Counted from the stretch's first letter, positions 15,594 to 23,438 are shown. The stretch: 24,596 nt of DNA from UBA11386 sp035286785 (GCA_035286785.1 DATECS010000050.1:1-24596), one strand, 5' to 3'. Notes: generated from the sequence alone by a model not told the origin. A program made the numbers and translations.

Positions 15594-16385
15594 GTGAATC
15601 CCGTGCGCATCGCTATCCACGGAGCCGCCGGTCGGATGGGCCAGCGGCTAATTGCCCTGGCCGCCGACGACGGCCAACTCGAACTGGTCGCCGCTCTGGA
15701 GTTGCCAGGCCATCCGCGGTTGGGCGAGGACGCGGGCCAGATCGCCGGCGTGGGATCGCTGGGCGTGTCGCTGGCGGATTCGTTCGCCGCGCCGATCGAC
15801 GTGATGATTGATTTCTCGCTGCCCGAGGGCGCGGTGGCCATCGCCGCCACGTGCCGCAAGCGGAATATCCCGTTAGTTGTGGCCACCACCGGGCTGGAAC
15901 CGGCGCAGGCCGAGGCGGTCAAAGCGGCGGCGGCCGACATCCCGCTCCTCTGGGCGCCGAGTATGAGCCTGGCCGTGAATCTCACGATGAAACTGGCGGC
16001 CGTCGCGGCCGGAGCCCTCAAAGACCAGGACGCCGACGTCGAAATCCTCGAACGCCACCACCGCTTCAAGGCCGACGCCCCCAGCGGAACGGCTTTGGCG
16101 TTCGGCCGGGTCATCGCCGAGCGGATGGGCCAGACCGGCGCTCGTCACGGACGCGAGGGACGCATCGGCGCGCGGCCTCACGGCGAAATCGCCTATCACG
16201 CCATTCGCACGGGCGACAACGCGGGCGAACACACCATTGTTTTCGGCATGTTGGGCGAGACGATCGAACTCACCGTCCGCGCGAGCAATCGCGATTGCTA
16301 CGCCAAGGGCGCATTGGCCGCGGCCAAGTTTTTGGTCGGCCGTCCGGCGGGGGCGTATACGATGGCGGATGTGCTGGGTCTATGA
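15594..16385 (+). CDS. dapB: 4-hydroxy-tetrahydrodipicolinate reductase (DapB)
   Basis: DapB reduces hydroxy-tetrahydrodipicolinate with NAD(P)H in the diaminopimelate/lysine pathway, feeding peptidoglycan and lysine. The 263-residue protein has the nucleotide-binding motif GAAGRMG (10-16) and a conserved FSLPEG segment. The catalytic stretch ERHHRFKADAPSGTA (153-167) contains His155, His156 and Lys159. A GTG start at 15594 is chosen because TGGAG lies about seven bases upstream and the family N-terminus begins right there. Any longer reading would translate the repeat at 15467-15544. It follows threonine synthase on the same strand, so both use aspartate-family metabolites, though the repeat may separate their transcripts. 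Presence of dapB fits a peptidoglycan-containing planctomycete. Confidence 0.95.
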   Translation: MNPVRIAIHGAAGRMGQRLIALAADDGQLELVAALELPGHPRLGEDAGQIAGVGSLGVSLADSFAAPIDVMIDFSLPEGAVAIAATCRKRNIPLVVATTGLEPAQAEAVKAAAADIPLLWAPSMSLAVNLTMKLAAVAAGALKDQDADVEILERHHRFKADAPSGTALAFGRVIAERMGQTGARHGREGRIGARPHGEIAYHAIRTGDNAGEHTIVFGMLGETIELTVRASNRDCYAKGALAAAKFLVGRPAGAYTMADVLGL

Positions 16386-16571
16386 TGGGAGGCACGAGGC
16401 GGGGGATGAGGGACGAGGAAGGGGCCTGAGATTAGTCACTGACGTTCCCTCGTTCTGGTGGGATTGCTTTGTTTGACACCATTGGGGTAGGCTGGCGGCA
16501 CGACGTTCTTGTCGTATCGTCGCGATGCAAATCTTTTGTCAGATCCTCTCATCTGGAAAGGAGTGTGTCCC

Positions 16572-16859
16572 ATGGCCACGTATGTCATGCTAGGCAAGTA
16601 TTCGCTCGAAGCAATGGACGGCATCACCGCGGAGCGGACGGATCAGGCCGTCGCTCTATTGGCCAAATACGGCGGGAAGCTGGAAATGGGCTATGCTTTA
16701 ATGGGCGAAAACGATTTGCTGTTGGTGGCCGATTTTCCCGACGTTCAGCATGCCATCCAGGCCTCGGTCACGTTGGCCAAGGCAACGGGCATCGCCTTCA
16801 ACACATCGCCCACCGTGAGCATTGCGGAGTTCGACAAACTGGTCGAGCGGATTTTGTGA
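16572..16859 (+). CDS. GYD-domain protein
   Basis: This 95-residue soluble protein fits the GYD family (PF08734), a small ferredoxin-like alpha/beta fold without a settled function. It starts MATYVMLGKYSLEAMDGITA, followed by AVALLAKYGGKLEMGYALMG, with the Gly-Tyr core, then ENDLLLVADFPD. This matches family spacing and length. AAAGGAG sits nine bases before the ATG at 16572. It lies 186 bp after dapB and 157 bp before the small membrane protein gene, on the same strand. There is no neighbour that suggests a role. A repeat element follows its stop. Confidence 0.85.
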   Translation: MATYVMLGKYSLEAMDGITAERTDQAVALLAKYGGKLEMGYALMGENDLLLVADFPDVQHAIQASVTLAKATGIAFNTSPTVSIAEFDKLVERIL

Positions 16860-16889
16860 TTCGCGTCGGCGCTACCGCGCGGGCCGCGA

Positions 16890-16976
16890 GTCGCAAAAGG
16901 GGACTGGCTCCGTCGCCTCGATAAACGCATCCCCACCAAAACAGCCCGCGGCGACGGTGCCTGTCCCCTTTTGTGA
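16890..16976. repeat. AAAAGGGGACTGGCTCC inverted-repeat element, copy 4
   Basis: The core at 16895-16972 is almost the same as 15467-15544. Flanking GTCG/TGAC bases extend the pairing (GTCGCAAAAG against CTTTTGTGAC). It lies between the GYD gene and the small membrane protein gene. Copies 3 and 4 are 1.4 kb apart in the same orientation, so they could support recombination that would remove dapB and the GYD gene. Confidence 0.9.
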
Positions 16977-17016
16977 CGGGCCACCTTGAAATCAACACGA
17001 AAGGGAGGGACGAGTC

Positions 17017-17316
17017 ATGCATCCGACTATGGGTGAGTTGATCGTTTGGCTAATCGTCGGCGCGTTGGTGGGGAACCTCGTCGGGTGGATGGTCACGTTG
17101 AAGCGGGAAGGGCTGGGACGGTGGATAAACCTGGCCGTGGGAATGGGCGGCGCGTTGGTGGGCGGGTTCCTATTCAACGTGCTGGGCATCGACCTGGGAC
17201 TCGGCGACCTGAAGGTGACGTTCGAGGACTTGATCTCCGCCACCGCCGGCTCCCTCCTGTTGATCGCTGTCTGGCGAATCGTGCGATGGCGACGAAACCG
17301 AAAAATAGCGGAATAA
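17017..17316 (+). CDS. GlsB/YeaQ/YmgE-family small membrane protein
   Basis: This 99-residue protein has three hydrophobic helices (about 6-26, 36-57 and 73-87), with glycine motifs VGALVGNLVGWM and GMGGALVGGFLFNVLGI. That is the pattern of the transglycosylase-associated / GlsB stress-response membrane family (PF04226). It ends in a basic tail WRIVRWRRNRKIAE. An AGGGAGG ribosome binding site lies about nine bases before the ATG. It is the last gene of a plus-strand run and converges on the HAD gene. Family members are linked to envelope or acid stress; the molecular function is not known. Confidence 0.85.
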   Translation: MHPTMGELIVWLIVGALVGNLVGWMVTLKREGLGRWINLAVGMGGALVGGFLFNVLGIDLGLGDLKVTFEDLISATAGSLLLIAVWRIVRWRRNRKIAE

Positions 17317-17333
17317 GCCTCCCAACAACGCAT

Positions 17334-17436
17334 AGGAGGACAGACATTCCTGTCTGTCTTTGTCTATACACTGTCCGTCAAAGAAAACACGCCCCCTTGT
17401 CCCCGAGGATCGACAGACAAGAATGTCTGTCCTCCT
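17334..17436. repeat. AGGAGGACAGACATTC inverted-repeat element between convergent genes
   Basis: Arms of 25 bp at 17334-17358 and 17412-17436 are reverse complements with one mismatch and begin AGGAGGACAGACATTC. Inside each arm, GACAGACA/TGTCTGTC also allows local pairing. The spacer is 53 bp. It fills the gap between the small membrane protein gene and the convergent HAD gene. The left arm is shared with 2435-2459. Confidence 0.9.
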
Positions 17437-17477
17437 GATGTGGCTAGACCGTGGTTGAACGCTCGCCCAATAGACGC

Positions 17478-18095
17478 TCAATAATTAAACTTTATTCCTC
17501 GCCGTCGAAGCTCCTCCGCGACCTGTGCGGCCGATTGATAGACCACCGCGTCAAAACCCGCCTCCCGAGCCCCCTCAACGTGGCCTGGAATGTCGTCGAC
17601 GAAGAAGATTTCGCCCGGCTCGCGTCCGGCCTTTTGGGCAGCCGCCTCGAAAATGGCCCGATGAGGCTTCATCGCGCGGATTTCATAGCTCAGCGAAAAC
17701 ACGTCGAACAGGTCGGCAAGAAACCGATAGCGTCGCCGACAGTAGAGCCAATGCGACTCGCACGTGTTGGAAAGCAGCCCCATCGGATACCGTGCCGCTC
17801 GTAGCCCTGCGACCACGGCGAGCATCGGCGAGTTGACCTCGAAAATGTCGCTCGACGCTTCGTCCAGCGCGGACCGATCGGCTCGCGTGCCGGTGGCCAG
17901 GCAGAATTCCTCGTAAAATCCCTCGCTCGAAATTTCGCCCGACTCGTAGCGGCGGTGCAGATCACCGCTGAAAACGACTTGCTTGACCGCCTCGGCGGGC
18001 ACGCCGGCCACAAGGCCCATCTGGCATGCCATCCGATCGACGTCGAAATCCAACAGCACCCGGCCCAGGTCGAAATAAAGAAATTTTGGCGTCAT
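17478..18095 (-). CDS. HAD-superfamily hydrolase (subfamily IA, YihX-like)
   Basis: This is a 205-residue haloacid-dehalogenase-type phosphatase. Motif I is FDLGRVLLDFD with nucleophile Asp9. Gly11 replaces the usual second Asp, the pattern of YihX-like sugar-phosphate phosphatases, which read D-L-G-N-V. Motif II is LLSNTCESH, motif III the lysine in MKPHRAIFEAA, and motif IV FFVDDIPGHVEGAREAG. A helical cap (about 20-85) marks subfamily IA. The ATG at 18095 is preferred; a GTG nine codons upstream (18122) is possible. It is divergent from ilvD with about 166 bp between. The substrate is unknown. Confidence 0.9.
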   Translation of the reverse strand: MTPKFLYFDLGRVLLDFDVDRMACQMGLVAGVPAEAVKQVVFSGDLHRRYESGEISSEGFYEEFCLATGTRADRSALDEASSDIFEVNSPMLAVVAGLRAARYPMGLLSNTCESHWLYCRRRYRFLADLFDVFSLSYEIRAMKPHRAIFEAAAQKAGREPGEIFFVDDIPGHVEGAREAGFDAVVYQSAAQVAEELRRRGIKFNY

Positions 18096-18261
18096 GGCTC
18101 CGTCCACGGGGCGAACGTTCACGGCGAGATGATGTCCACCAATTTATCAGAGAGGGTGATCGACGCCTAGCGGGCAACACGCGACACACTACCACCCGGC
18201 CCGATTGCGCCGTACAATTGGGTGTTCTCGACAGTTTCGCAAGAGGGAAGGAGTGAAGTCC

Positions 18262-20097
18262 ATGCGATCCGACACCATTAAGCGGGGTGACGCCAGGGCC
18301 CCCCACCGCAGCCTGCTTCGCGCCACCGGCGTGGGCGAGGACGATTTCCATAAACCGTTCATCGCCATTTGCAACAGCTACACCGACATCATCCCGGGCC
18401 ACGTCCATCTGAACCAAGTCGGCGAGTTGCTCAAGGAAGCGGTCCGCGCGGCCGGCGGCGTGCCGTTTGTGTTCAACACGATCGGCGTGGACGACGGCAT
18501 CGCGATGGGCCACGAAGGCATGAAGTATTCGCTGCCCAGCCGCGAACTGATCGCCGACGCGGTCGAGACGATGATCAACGCTCATGCGTTCGACGCGATG
18601 ATCTGCGTGCCTAACTGCGACAAGATCGTGCCCGGCATGTTGATGGCCTCGATGCGGTGCAACATCCCGACGATTTTCACGAGCGGCGGCCCGATGGAGG
18701 CCGGCCGTACGCCCGACGGTCGCACCGTTGACCTGATCGACGTGTTCACCGGCGCCGTGGCGCGGCAAAACAACAAAATATCAGGCGAAGAGTTGCTTGC
18801 CATCGAACGGGCCGGCTGCCCCACCTGCGGCTCCTGCTCGGGCATGTTCACGGCCAACAGCATGAACTGCCTGTGCGAGGCGCTGGGTATGGCACTACCT
18901 ACGAACGGTACGCTTCTGGCCACCAGCGTGGAGCGCAAAAAGCTCTACGCCCGCGCCGCCCGGCGGATCGTTGAAATGGTCCGCGACCTCGAACGATTGG
19001 GCGAGGGCCACGGCCTGTTGCCGCGTGAAATCTGCACCGAGGACGCGGTGGACAACTCGATCGTACTCGACATGGCGATGGGCGGAAGCACGAACACTGT
19101 GCTGCACATGCTGGCCGTGGCTCACGAGGCGGGACTGGACTACGACCTCCAGCGGATCAACGACCTGAGCCGCCGGACGCCCAACATCTGCAAGGTCGCC
19201 CCCAGCCACCACTATCACATGCAGGACGTCCACAACAGCGGCGGGATCCACACGATTCTCGGCAGCCTCGTGCGCGGGCGGCCCGGTCTGTTGAAGCTCG
19301 GCTGTCCTACCGTCACGGGCAAAACGCTCGGCCAGAACATCGCCGAGTGGGATCTCCGCGCCGAGATGGTCTCGGACGAGGCCCTGTCGCTGGCCGCGGT
19401 GACGCCGGGCGGGCGGCGCAACGTCGAGGGACTCAACATCGAAAAAACCGTCGGCTCGGTCCGCGAACTATCGGCCGACGCGCTCGGCTTCGACCCCGCC
19501 GACTGCATCCGCGAAGTGACGAACGCCTACAGCAACGAGGGCGGCCTGGCGATTCTTTACGGCAACCTGGCTCCCGAGGGCGCGGTCGTGAAATCGGCCG
19601 GCGTTCGGCCCGAGATGCTGCGGCACAGCGGCCCGGCGGTGATCTTCGAGGCCGAGACCGACGCCTACGAAGGAATCGTCGCCGGCCGCGTCGCCCCGGG
19701 CGACGTCGTCGTGATTCGCTACGAAGGCCCCAAGGGCGGGCCCGGCATGCAGGAAATGCTCGCCCCGACCACGGCGATCAAGGGCATGGCCCTGGACGAC
19801 CGCGTGGCCCTGGTCACGGACGGGCGATTCTCCGGCGGAACGGCCGGCGCGTGCATCGGCCACGTCAGTCCCGAGGCGGCCGCCGGCGGGCCCATCGCCT
19901 TGTTGCGCGACGGCGACGTGATCGAGATCGACATCCCAGGCCACAAGCTGGCCGTGCAATTGACCGACGAGGAACTCACCCGGCGGCGCAAGGAATGGAC
20001 CCGTCCCGGGCCGCGATTCAAAACCGGCTGGCTCGGCCGCTACACGTCGATGGCCACCAGCGCGTCGACGGGGGCCGTGTTGAAATGGGAATCGTAA
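18262..20097 (+). CDS. ilvD: Dihydroxy-acid dehydratase (IlvD)
   Basis: IlvD dehydrates dihydroxy-isovalerate and dihydroxy-methylvalerate in valine, isoleucine, leucine and pantothenate synthesis, using an iron-sulfur cluster. The 611-residue protein has VPNCDK (Cys119, Lys121) and GCPTCGSCSGMFTANSMNC with Cys186, Cys189 and Cys192. It also has GPKGGPGMQEM and TDGRFSGGTAGACIGHVSPEA near the C-terminus. IIPGHVHL at 43-50 resembles the E. coli oxygen-sensitive type, as I recall it, more than the PCN-type of two-iron enzymes; this is tentative. GGAAGGAG at 18246-18253 fixes the ATG at 18262. The gene stands alone; a perfect inverted repeat follows its stop within five bases. Confidence 0.96.
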   Translation: MRSDTIKRGDARAPHRSLLRATGVGEDDFHKPFIAICNSYTDIIPGHVHLNQVGELLKEAVRAAGGVPFVFNTIGVDDGIAMGHEGMKYSLPSRELIADAVETMINAHAFDAMICVPNCDKIVPGMLMASMRCNIPTIFTSGGPMEAGRTPDGRTVDLIDVFTGAVARQNNKISGEELLAIERAGCPTCGSCSGMFTANSMNCLCEALGMALPTNGTLLATSVERKKLYARAARRIVEMVRDLERLGEGHGLLPREICTEDAVDNSIVLDMAMGGSTNTVLHMLAVAHEAGLDYDLQRINDLSRRTPNICKVAPSHHYHMQDVHNSGGIHTILGSLVRGRPGLLKLGCPTVTGKTLGQNIAEWDLRAEMVSDEALSLAAVTPGGRRNVEGLNIEKTVGSVRELSADALGFDPADCIREVTNAYSNEGGLAILYGNLAPEGAVVKSAGVRPEMLRHSGPAVIFEAETDAYEGIVAGRVAPGDVVVIRYEGPKGGPGMQEMLAPTTAIKGMALDDRVALVTDGRFSGGTAGACIGHVSPEAAAGGPIALLRDGDVIEIDIPGHKLAVQLTDEELTRRRKEWTRPGPRFKTGWLGRYTSMATSASTGAVLKWES

Positions 20098-20101
20098 TCC
20101 C

Positions 20102-20169
20102 GTAGGTCAGGCTGTGCCTGACAATCTCGCGGGTAATTGTGGGTAATTGTCAGGCACAGCCTGACCTAC
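20102..20169. terminator. Perfect 24-bp inverted repeat after ilvD
   Basis: Arms at 20102-20125 and 20146-20169 are exact reverse complements beginning GTAGGTCAGGCTGTGCCTGA. Each arm is itself nearly palindromic (GTCAGGC-TGT-GCCTGAC). The 20-base spacer contains most of a GGGTAATTGT tandem repeat. It begins four bases past the ilvD stop and also faces the end of the DUF1559 remnant. A terminator role is inferred from position; there is no T run, and a mobile repeat is equally possible. Confidence 0.7.
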
Positions 20170-20180
20170 TCATGCCTCGT

Positions 20181-20424
20181 TCAATATCCCTCCCGCGTCG
20201 GGCTGTCCAACAATATCTCGCCGTCGGCCCGATTGCCGAGGAACTTGAACACCCGGGCGTCAATCGTGTCGGCTATCGAGCGGACCGTACCGTCGCCAAA
20301 GGCGAAGTTGCACACCGTCGCGTGATCCGAATTGAAGCTGCCGGCCATTCTCCCAGAAAACCTCAAAATTGGACAACGGACCGCCCGTAGGCAAGGCCGG
20401 GTAGGTCCACCCGGCGAGTGCCCA
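20181..20424 (-). pseudogene. Decayed 3' end of a DUF1559 prepilin-like gene
   Basis: The minus strand from 20348 to 20181 encodes AGSFNSDHATVCNFAFGDGT followed by VRSIADTIDARVFKFLGNRADGE, the C-terminal signature of DUF1559 proteins (H...NFAFGDGSVR...LGxRxxGE). Just upstream, a neighbouring frame reads ALPTGGPLSNFEVFWENG. Removing a single C near 20344 would join the two as WENGGSFNSDH. That frame meets a TAG at 20425-20427. No prepilin N-terminus is found before the chemoreceptor gene. It is therefore a frameshifted, truncated remnant; how far the upstream decay extends is uncertain. Confidence 0.65.
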
Positions 20425-20427
20425 CTA

Positions 20428-20717
20428 TTTGCCTATTTTAACCTCGTTGCGACCGGTACGTTCGATACTTCTTTCGAGGCCCTGACCAGATTCACGATCC
20501 GCGTCCTAACCCGTGACCTACATTACCTTTCGGAGTGATGCGCCGCGTCATTCGGACCGGCACGGCGGACGTTTTCCGGGGCGGAGAATGTCCGAGACGC
20601 CATCGTCCGGCTTCGGCCGGCTCGCGGACCGCGGGATCATCCTCCATAACGGTCGGGTTGGGGCGGGAACCCGTCGGCTGTTGTCGAGCGACCTTGGTTG
20701 TGGCGAGATTGCCAGTC
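20428..20717. other. Gap upstream of the chemoreceptor gene, no gene seen
   Basis: No frame here has a recognisable protein. Part of it may be the scrambled upstream end of the DUF1559 remnant. A small hairpin (GCCGGGT/ACCCGGC) lies at 20396-20415, just before this stretch. The frame in line with the chemoreceptor stays open but has no family signal, so it was not included in that gene. Confidence 0.4.
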
Positions 20718-22973
20718 ATGGCACGACTGCGCGGAAAAATAGCCTTGGCCTTCGGGTGCCTTGGGCTCCTGTTCGTGATCGTCGGCTACACGGCCTTGAC
20801 GAGTCTGCTCGCGTTTGACGAAAAATCGTCGGCCGTCGCGGCGGCAAACGACTGGTTCCAGCGCGCCGTGAGCGTTCAGCTTATCCAGACTGACTTTCTC
20901 TCGCACCAAAACGCGGATAAGGCGCTGGCCGAAGCCGACGCCTTGGGACAGCGAGTTCGGATCGCCGCCGCGCGTGACGACATGCTGCCCTACGCCGCCG
21001 ATCGACGTTTTGCCCGGGACTTGCTCGATGAATTCGAACGTTGGCACGGCGCGGTCGGCGAACAGACGGCCCACGACGATCGCGAAAAGTTCGCCCGCCA
21101 ACGCATGATCGAGGCCTCGAAGTCGCTGGATCGTGTTTCGCGGGAATTTCGCCGAACGGCGCAACTACGGCTTGAAGACTCGTTGTTCTCATCCATCCGA
21201 TTTGTGTTGCTCTGCGCGTTGTTGGGAGTCGTCGAGAGCATCCTCATCGCGGTGTTCGCGGCCCGACACGTGCTCCGGCCGGTCCGAGAGTGTCTGCAAA
21301 GCCTGGCGGCGCTGACGCGTCGAGACTTTACCGTTCGATGCCGGGCGGATTCGCGCGACGAATTGGGCGAAATGACGACGGCCGTCAACCGGTTGAATGA
21401 CGCGATGCAAAAGTGTCAGACCGAATCGGAGGCAATTCGCCGCGATGAGGATGCTCGCCGCCAGGAGTGTGCAACGACCACAAGCGGCTGCGAGGAGGAG
21501 TTGTGTCAGGCCAGGGACGCGGCCCAAACCTTCGCGGCCCGGCTCGATCAACTTCCGCTGCCGGTCATGGAAATCGACCGCTCGCTCAATGTGGTCTACC
21601 TGAACGGAGCCGGTTCCGCGTTGTTCGGTCTCGCGCCCGGACAGCATCTTGGCATGAAATGCCACGACGTGGTCAAGAGCGACCTGTGCAAGATCAACGG
21701 CTGTCCCTGCACGGAGGTGATCAAACAGTCGGTCGCGATCAGCAAGGACACGGTGATTCGTCCGCGTGGCCGGACGGTTCCCGTCCGATGCGCGTGCGTG
21801 CCCGCCAGGAACGCCGCCGGCGAGACGGTCGGGGCGCTCCAGTTCATTCTCGACATCAGCGAGATCGCCTCCGCCCGAAAGACGGCCGAGAAGATCGACG
21901 CCTATCAACGGGCGGAAGTCGAGAAGCTTTCGGCCGTTTTGCGGCGGGTGACGGACGGCGACTTGACGGCCGTTTACGGCGTCGCGGCGCACGACGCGGA
22001 CACGGCCGAGGTGGCCGCGGCGTTCGGAACGATCGCCGAGGCGGCGAACGCGACGATCCGCGCCCTGAACGCAATGATCGGGCAAATGACCCGCAGCGCC
22101 CGGCGGTGCGACGAGGGTTCGCGGATCATCGCGGAGATTTCCGAGAGCCTGGCCCAGGGCGCGCAGACGCAAAGTTGCGGCATCGAACAAGTAATGGCAG
22201 CCATTCACGAGTTGATCCGGTCGATCGACTCGATCCGCGACAATGCCTCCGAAGCCAACACCGTGGCCGGAAAAACCAGCTCGCTGGCCGAGCAGGGCGG
22301 CCAGGCCGTGGAAAAGTCGATCGAAGCGATGGGATTGATTCGAAGCAGTTCCGAGCAGATCGCCGAAATCGTCGAGGTCATCTCCGCCATTGCCGATCAG
22401 ACGAATCTGCTGGCCCTGAACGCGGCCATCGAGGCGGCCCGGGCCGGAAAACACGGCATGGGATTCGCCATCGTGGCCGACGAGGTCCGCAAACTGGCCG
22501 AGCGGTCGAACGAGGCGGCCCACAAAATCACGATCCTCATCCGCGAGTCCACCGCTCGCGTCCAGGAAGGGGCCCAGTTGAGCGAAACCACCGGCCAATC
22601 GCTTCGCCAGATCATCGAAGGCGTGGAGGCCACGGCCGCCAAGATCGCTGAGATCGCCGCCGTGACCGTCCAACAAACGGCCAACGCCCAGGAAGTCTCC
22701 AACGCGGTCCAGCAGGTGGTCAACGTGACCGACCACGCCACGGCCGGAAGCGAGGAAATGGCCGCCAGCAGCGAGGAACTCGGCAAGGAGGCCGCAGCGC
22801 TGAACCGGATGATCGGGCGATTCAAAATGGTGGGCACCGAAACGGCGACGCAAGAAACCAAGCCCGCCGCCGAAAGTAAACCGGCCGCCAAGAGCAAGCC
22901 CGTCGCCGAGGGCAAATCGGCCGTCAAGGGCAAGCCGGCCGTCAAGAGCAAACCGGTCGGACGGACGGCCTAG
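20718..22973 (+). CDS. Methyl-accepting chemotaxis protein with HAMP and cysteine-rich PAS domain
   Basis: This is a 751-residue membrane chemoreceptor. Domains in order: TM1 (about 9-31), a helical periplasmic sensor (32-158), TM2 (160-182), HAMP (183-236) and PAS (272-385). A HAMP-like linker follows (about 395-450), then the MCP signalling hairpin. The tip of the hairpin reads ISAIADQTNLLALNAAIEAA, followed by GFAIVADEVRKLAERS. The PAS holds Cys315, Cys324, Cys329 and Cys331 (CHDVVKSDLCKINGCPC), plus Cys358 and Cys360, suggesting metal or redox sensing. The C-terminus (715-748) is a run of six-residue Lys-Pro/Ser-Ala/Val units. The ATG at 20718 is chosen because the hydrophobic N-terminus MARLRGKIALAFGCLGLLF starts there. 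No che genes are nearby. Confidence 0.92.
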   Translation: MARLRGKIALAFGCLGLLFVIVGYTALTSLLAFDEKSSAVAAANDWFQRAVSVQLIQTDFLSHQNADKALAEADALGQRVRIAAARDDMLPYAADRRFARDLLDEFERWHGAVGEQTAHDDREKFARQRMIEASKSLDRVSREFRRTAQLRLEDSLFSSIRFVLLCALLGVVESILIAVFAARHVLRPVRECLQSLAALTRRDFTVRCRADSRDELGEMTTAVNRLNDAMQKCQTESEAIRRDEDARRQECATTTSGCEEELCQARDAAQTFAARLDQLPLPVMEIDRSLNVVYLNGAGSALFGLAPGQHLGMKCHDVVKSDLCKINGCPCTEVIKQSVAISKDTVIRPRGRTVPVRCACVPARNAAGETVGALQFILDISEIASARKTAEKIDAYQRAEVEKLSAVLRRVTDGDLTAVYGVAAHDADTAEVAAAFGTIAEAANATIRALNAMIGQMTRSARRCDEGSRIIAEISESLAQGAQTQSCGIEQVMAAIHELIRSIDSIRDNASEANTVAGKTSSLAEQGGQAVEKSIEAMGLIRSSSEQIAEIVEVISAIADQTNLLALNAAIEAARAGKHGMGFAIVADEVRKLAERSNEAAHKITILIRESTARVQEGAQLSETTGQSLRQIIEGVEATAAKIAEIAAVTVQQTANAQEVSNAVQQVVNVTDHATAGSEEMAASSEELGKEAAALNRMIGRFKMVGTETATQETKPAAESKPAAKSKPVAEGKSAVKGKPAVKSKPVGRTA

Positions 22974-23044
22974 CGGACGGACCTTCTCAAAACGGGCCAC
23001 GGCGGTTGGGCACAGTAATTCTCAGTGGTCAATGGGAAGATTCT

Positions 23045-23245
23045 GGGCCGAAGGCCCTCGGTTCGCCCAGCCCAGGGCAACGCCCTGGAAAACGGATCCC
23101 GTCTTCATCCGGCGGTCGGCCCAAAGGGCCAACCGTTCTTACCCGAAAAGAATGATTGGGCCGTTGGCCCGACCATTCTCTTTCGTGGTTTCACGGTTCC
23201 CCAGGGCGTTGCCCTGGGCTGGGCGAACGGACGCTCCTTCGGAGC
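23045..23245. repeat. Multi-hairpin element with perfect 28-bp inverted repeats (GCCCAGGGCAACGCCCTGG arms)
   Basis: Arms at 23061-23088 and 23201-23228 are exact reverse complements over 28 bp. Small hairpins surround and fill them: GGGCC-GAA-GGCCC at 23045-23057, GGCCC-AAA-GGGCC at 23118-23130, GGGCC-GTT-GGCCC at 23158-23170 and GCTCC-TTC-GGAGC at 23233-23245. No coding signal is convincing, although frames stay open across it. It lies between the chemoreceptor and serC. It could be a non-autonomous mobile element or a structured RNA. Confidence 0.85.
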
Positions 23246-23310
23246 GGCTTGGCTCTTCATGATGCCGCCATAATCCGTTACCGCGTTACCGCGCCGTGTG
23301 GTTTCCCCCC

Positions 23311-23339
23311 TTGGACTGGCCGCCGGTTTCCGTTACACT
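23311..23339 (+). promoter_or_regulatory. Possible sigma-70-type promoter for serC
   Basis: TTGGAC at 23311-23316, a 17-base spacer and TACACT at 23334-23339. Spacing is ideal but the hexamers match only three and four of six bases. Transcription would start about 95 bases before the serC ATG and outside the upstream repeat element. Confidence 0.35.
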
Positions 23340-23438
23340 TTGGGCGTTTATAGCCCTGTCGGACGCGATTGAGGCGTCTGTTGCCCGCTACGAAAGAACG
23401 GCCTGAACGTAACGATTTGATCATGAGGAACTGAATCC

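Noticed and set aside
17170..17481. Minus-strand frames of 65 to 103 codons in the small membrane protein / HAD gap
   Set aside because: They cross the inverted repeat at 17334-17436 and are antisense to the membrane protein.
21189..23000. Minus-strand open frame of 603 codons opposite the chemoreceptor
   Set aside because: Gly/Arg/Asp-rich repetitive translation without any domain; the sense strand encodes a full chemoreceptor.
23025..23273. Open frames of 76 to 82 codons between the chemoreceptor and serC
   Set aside because: They lie over the 28-bp inverted-repeat element and contain translations of its hairpins only.
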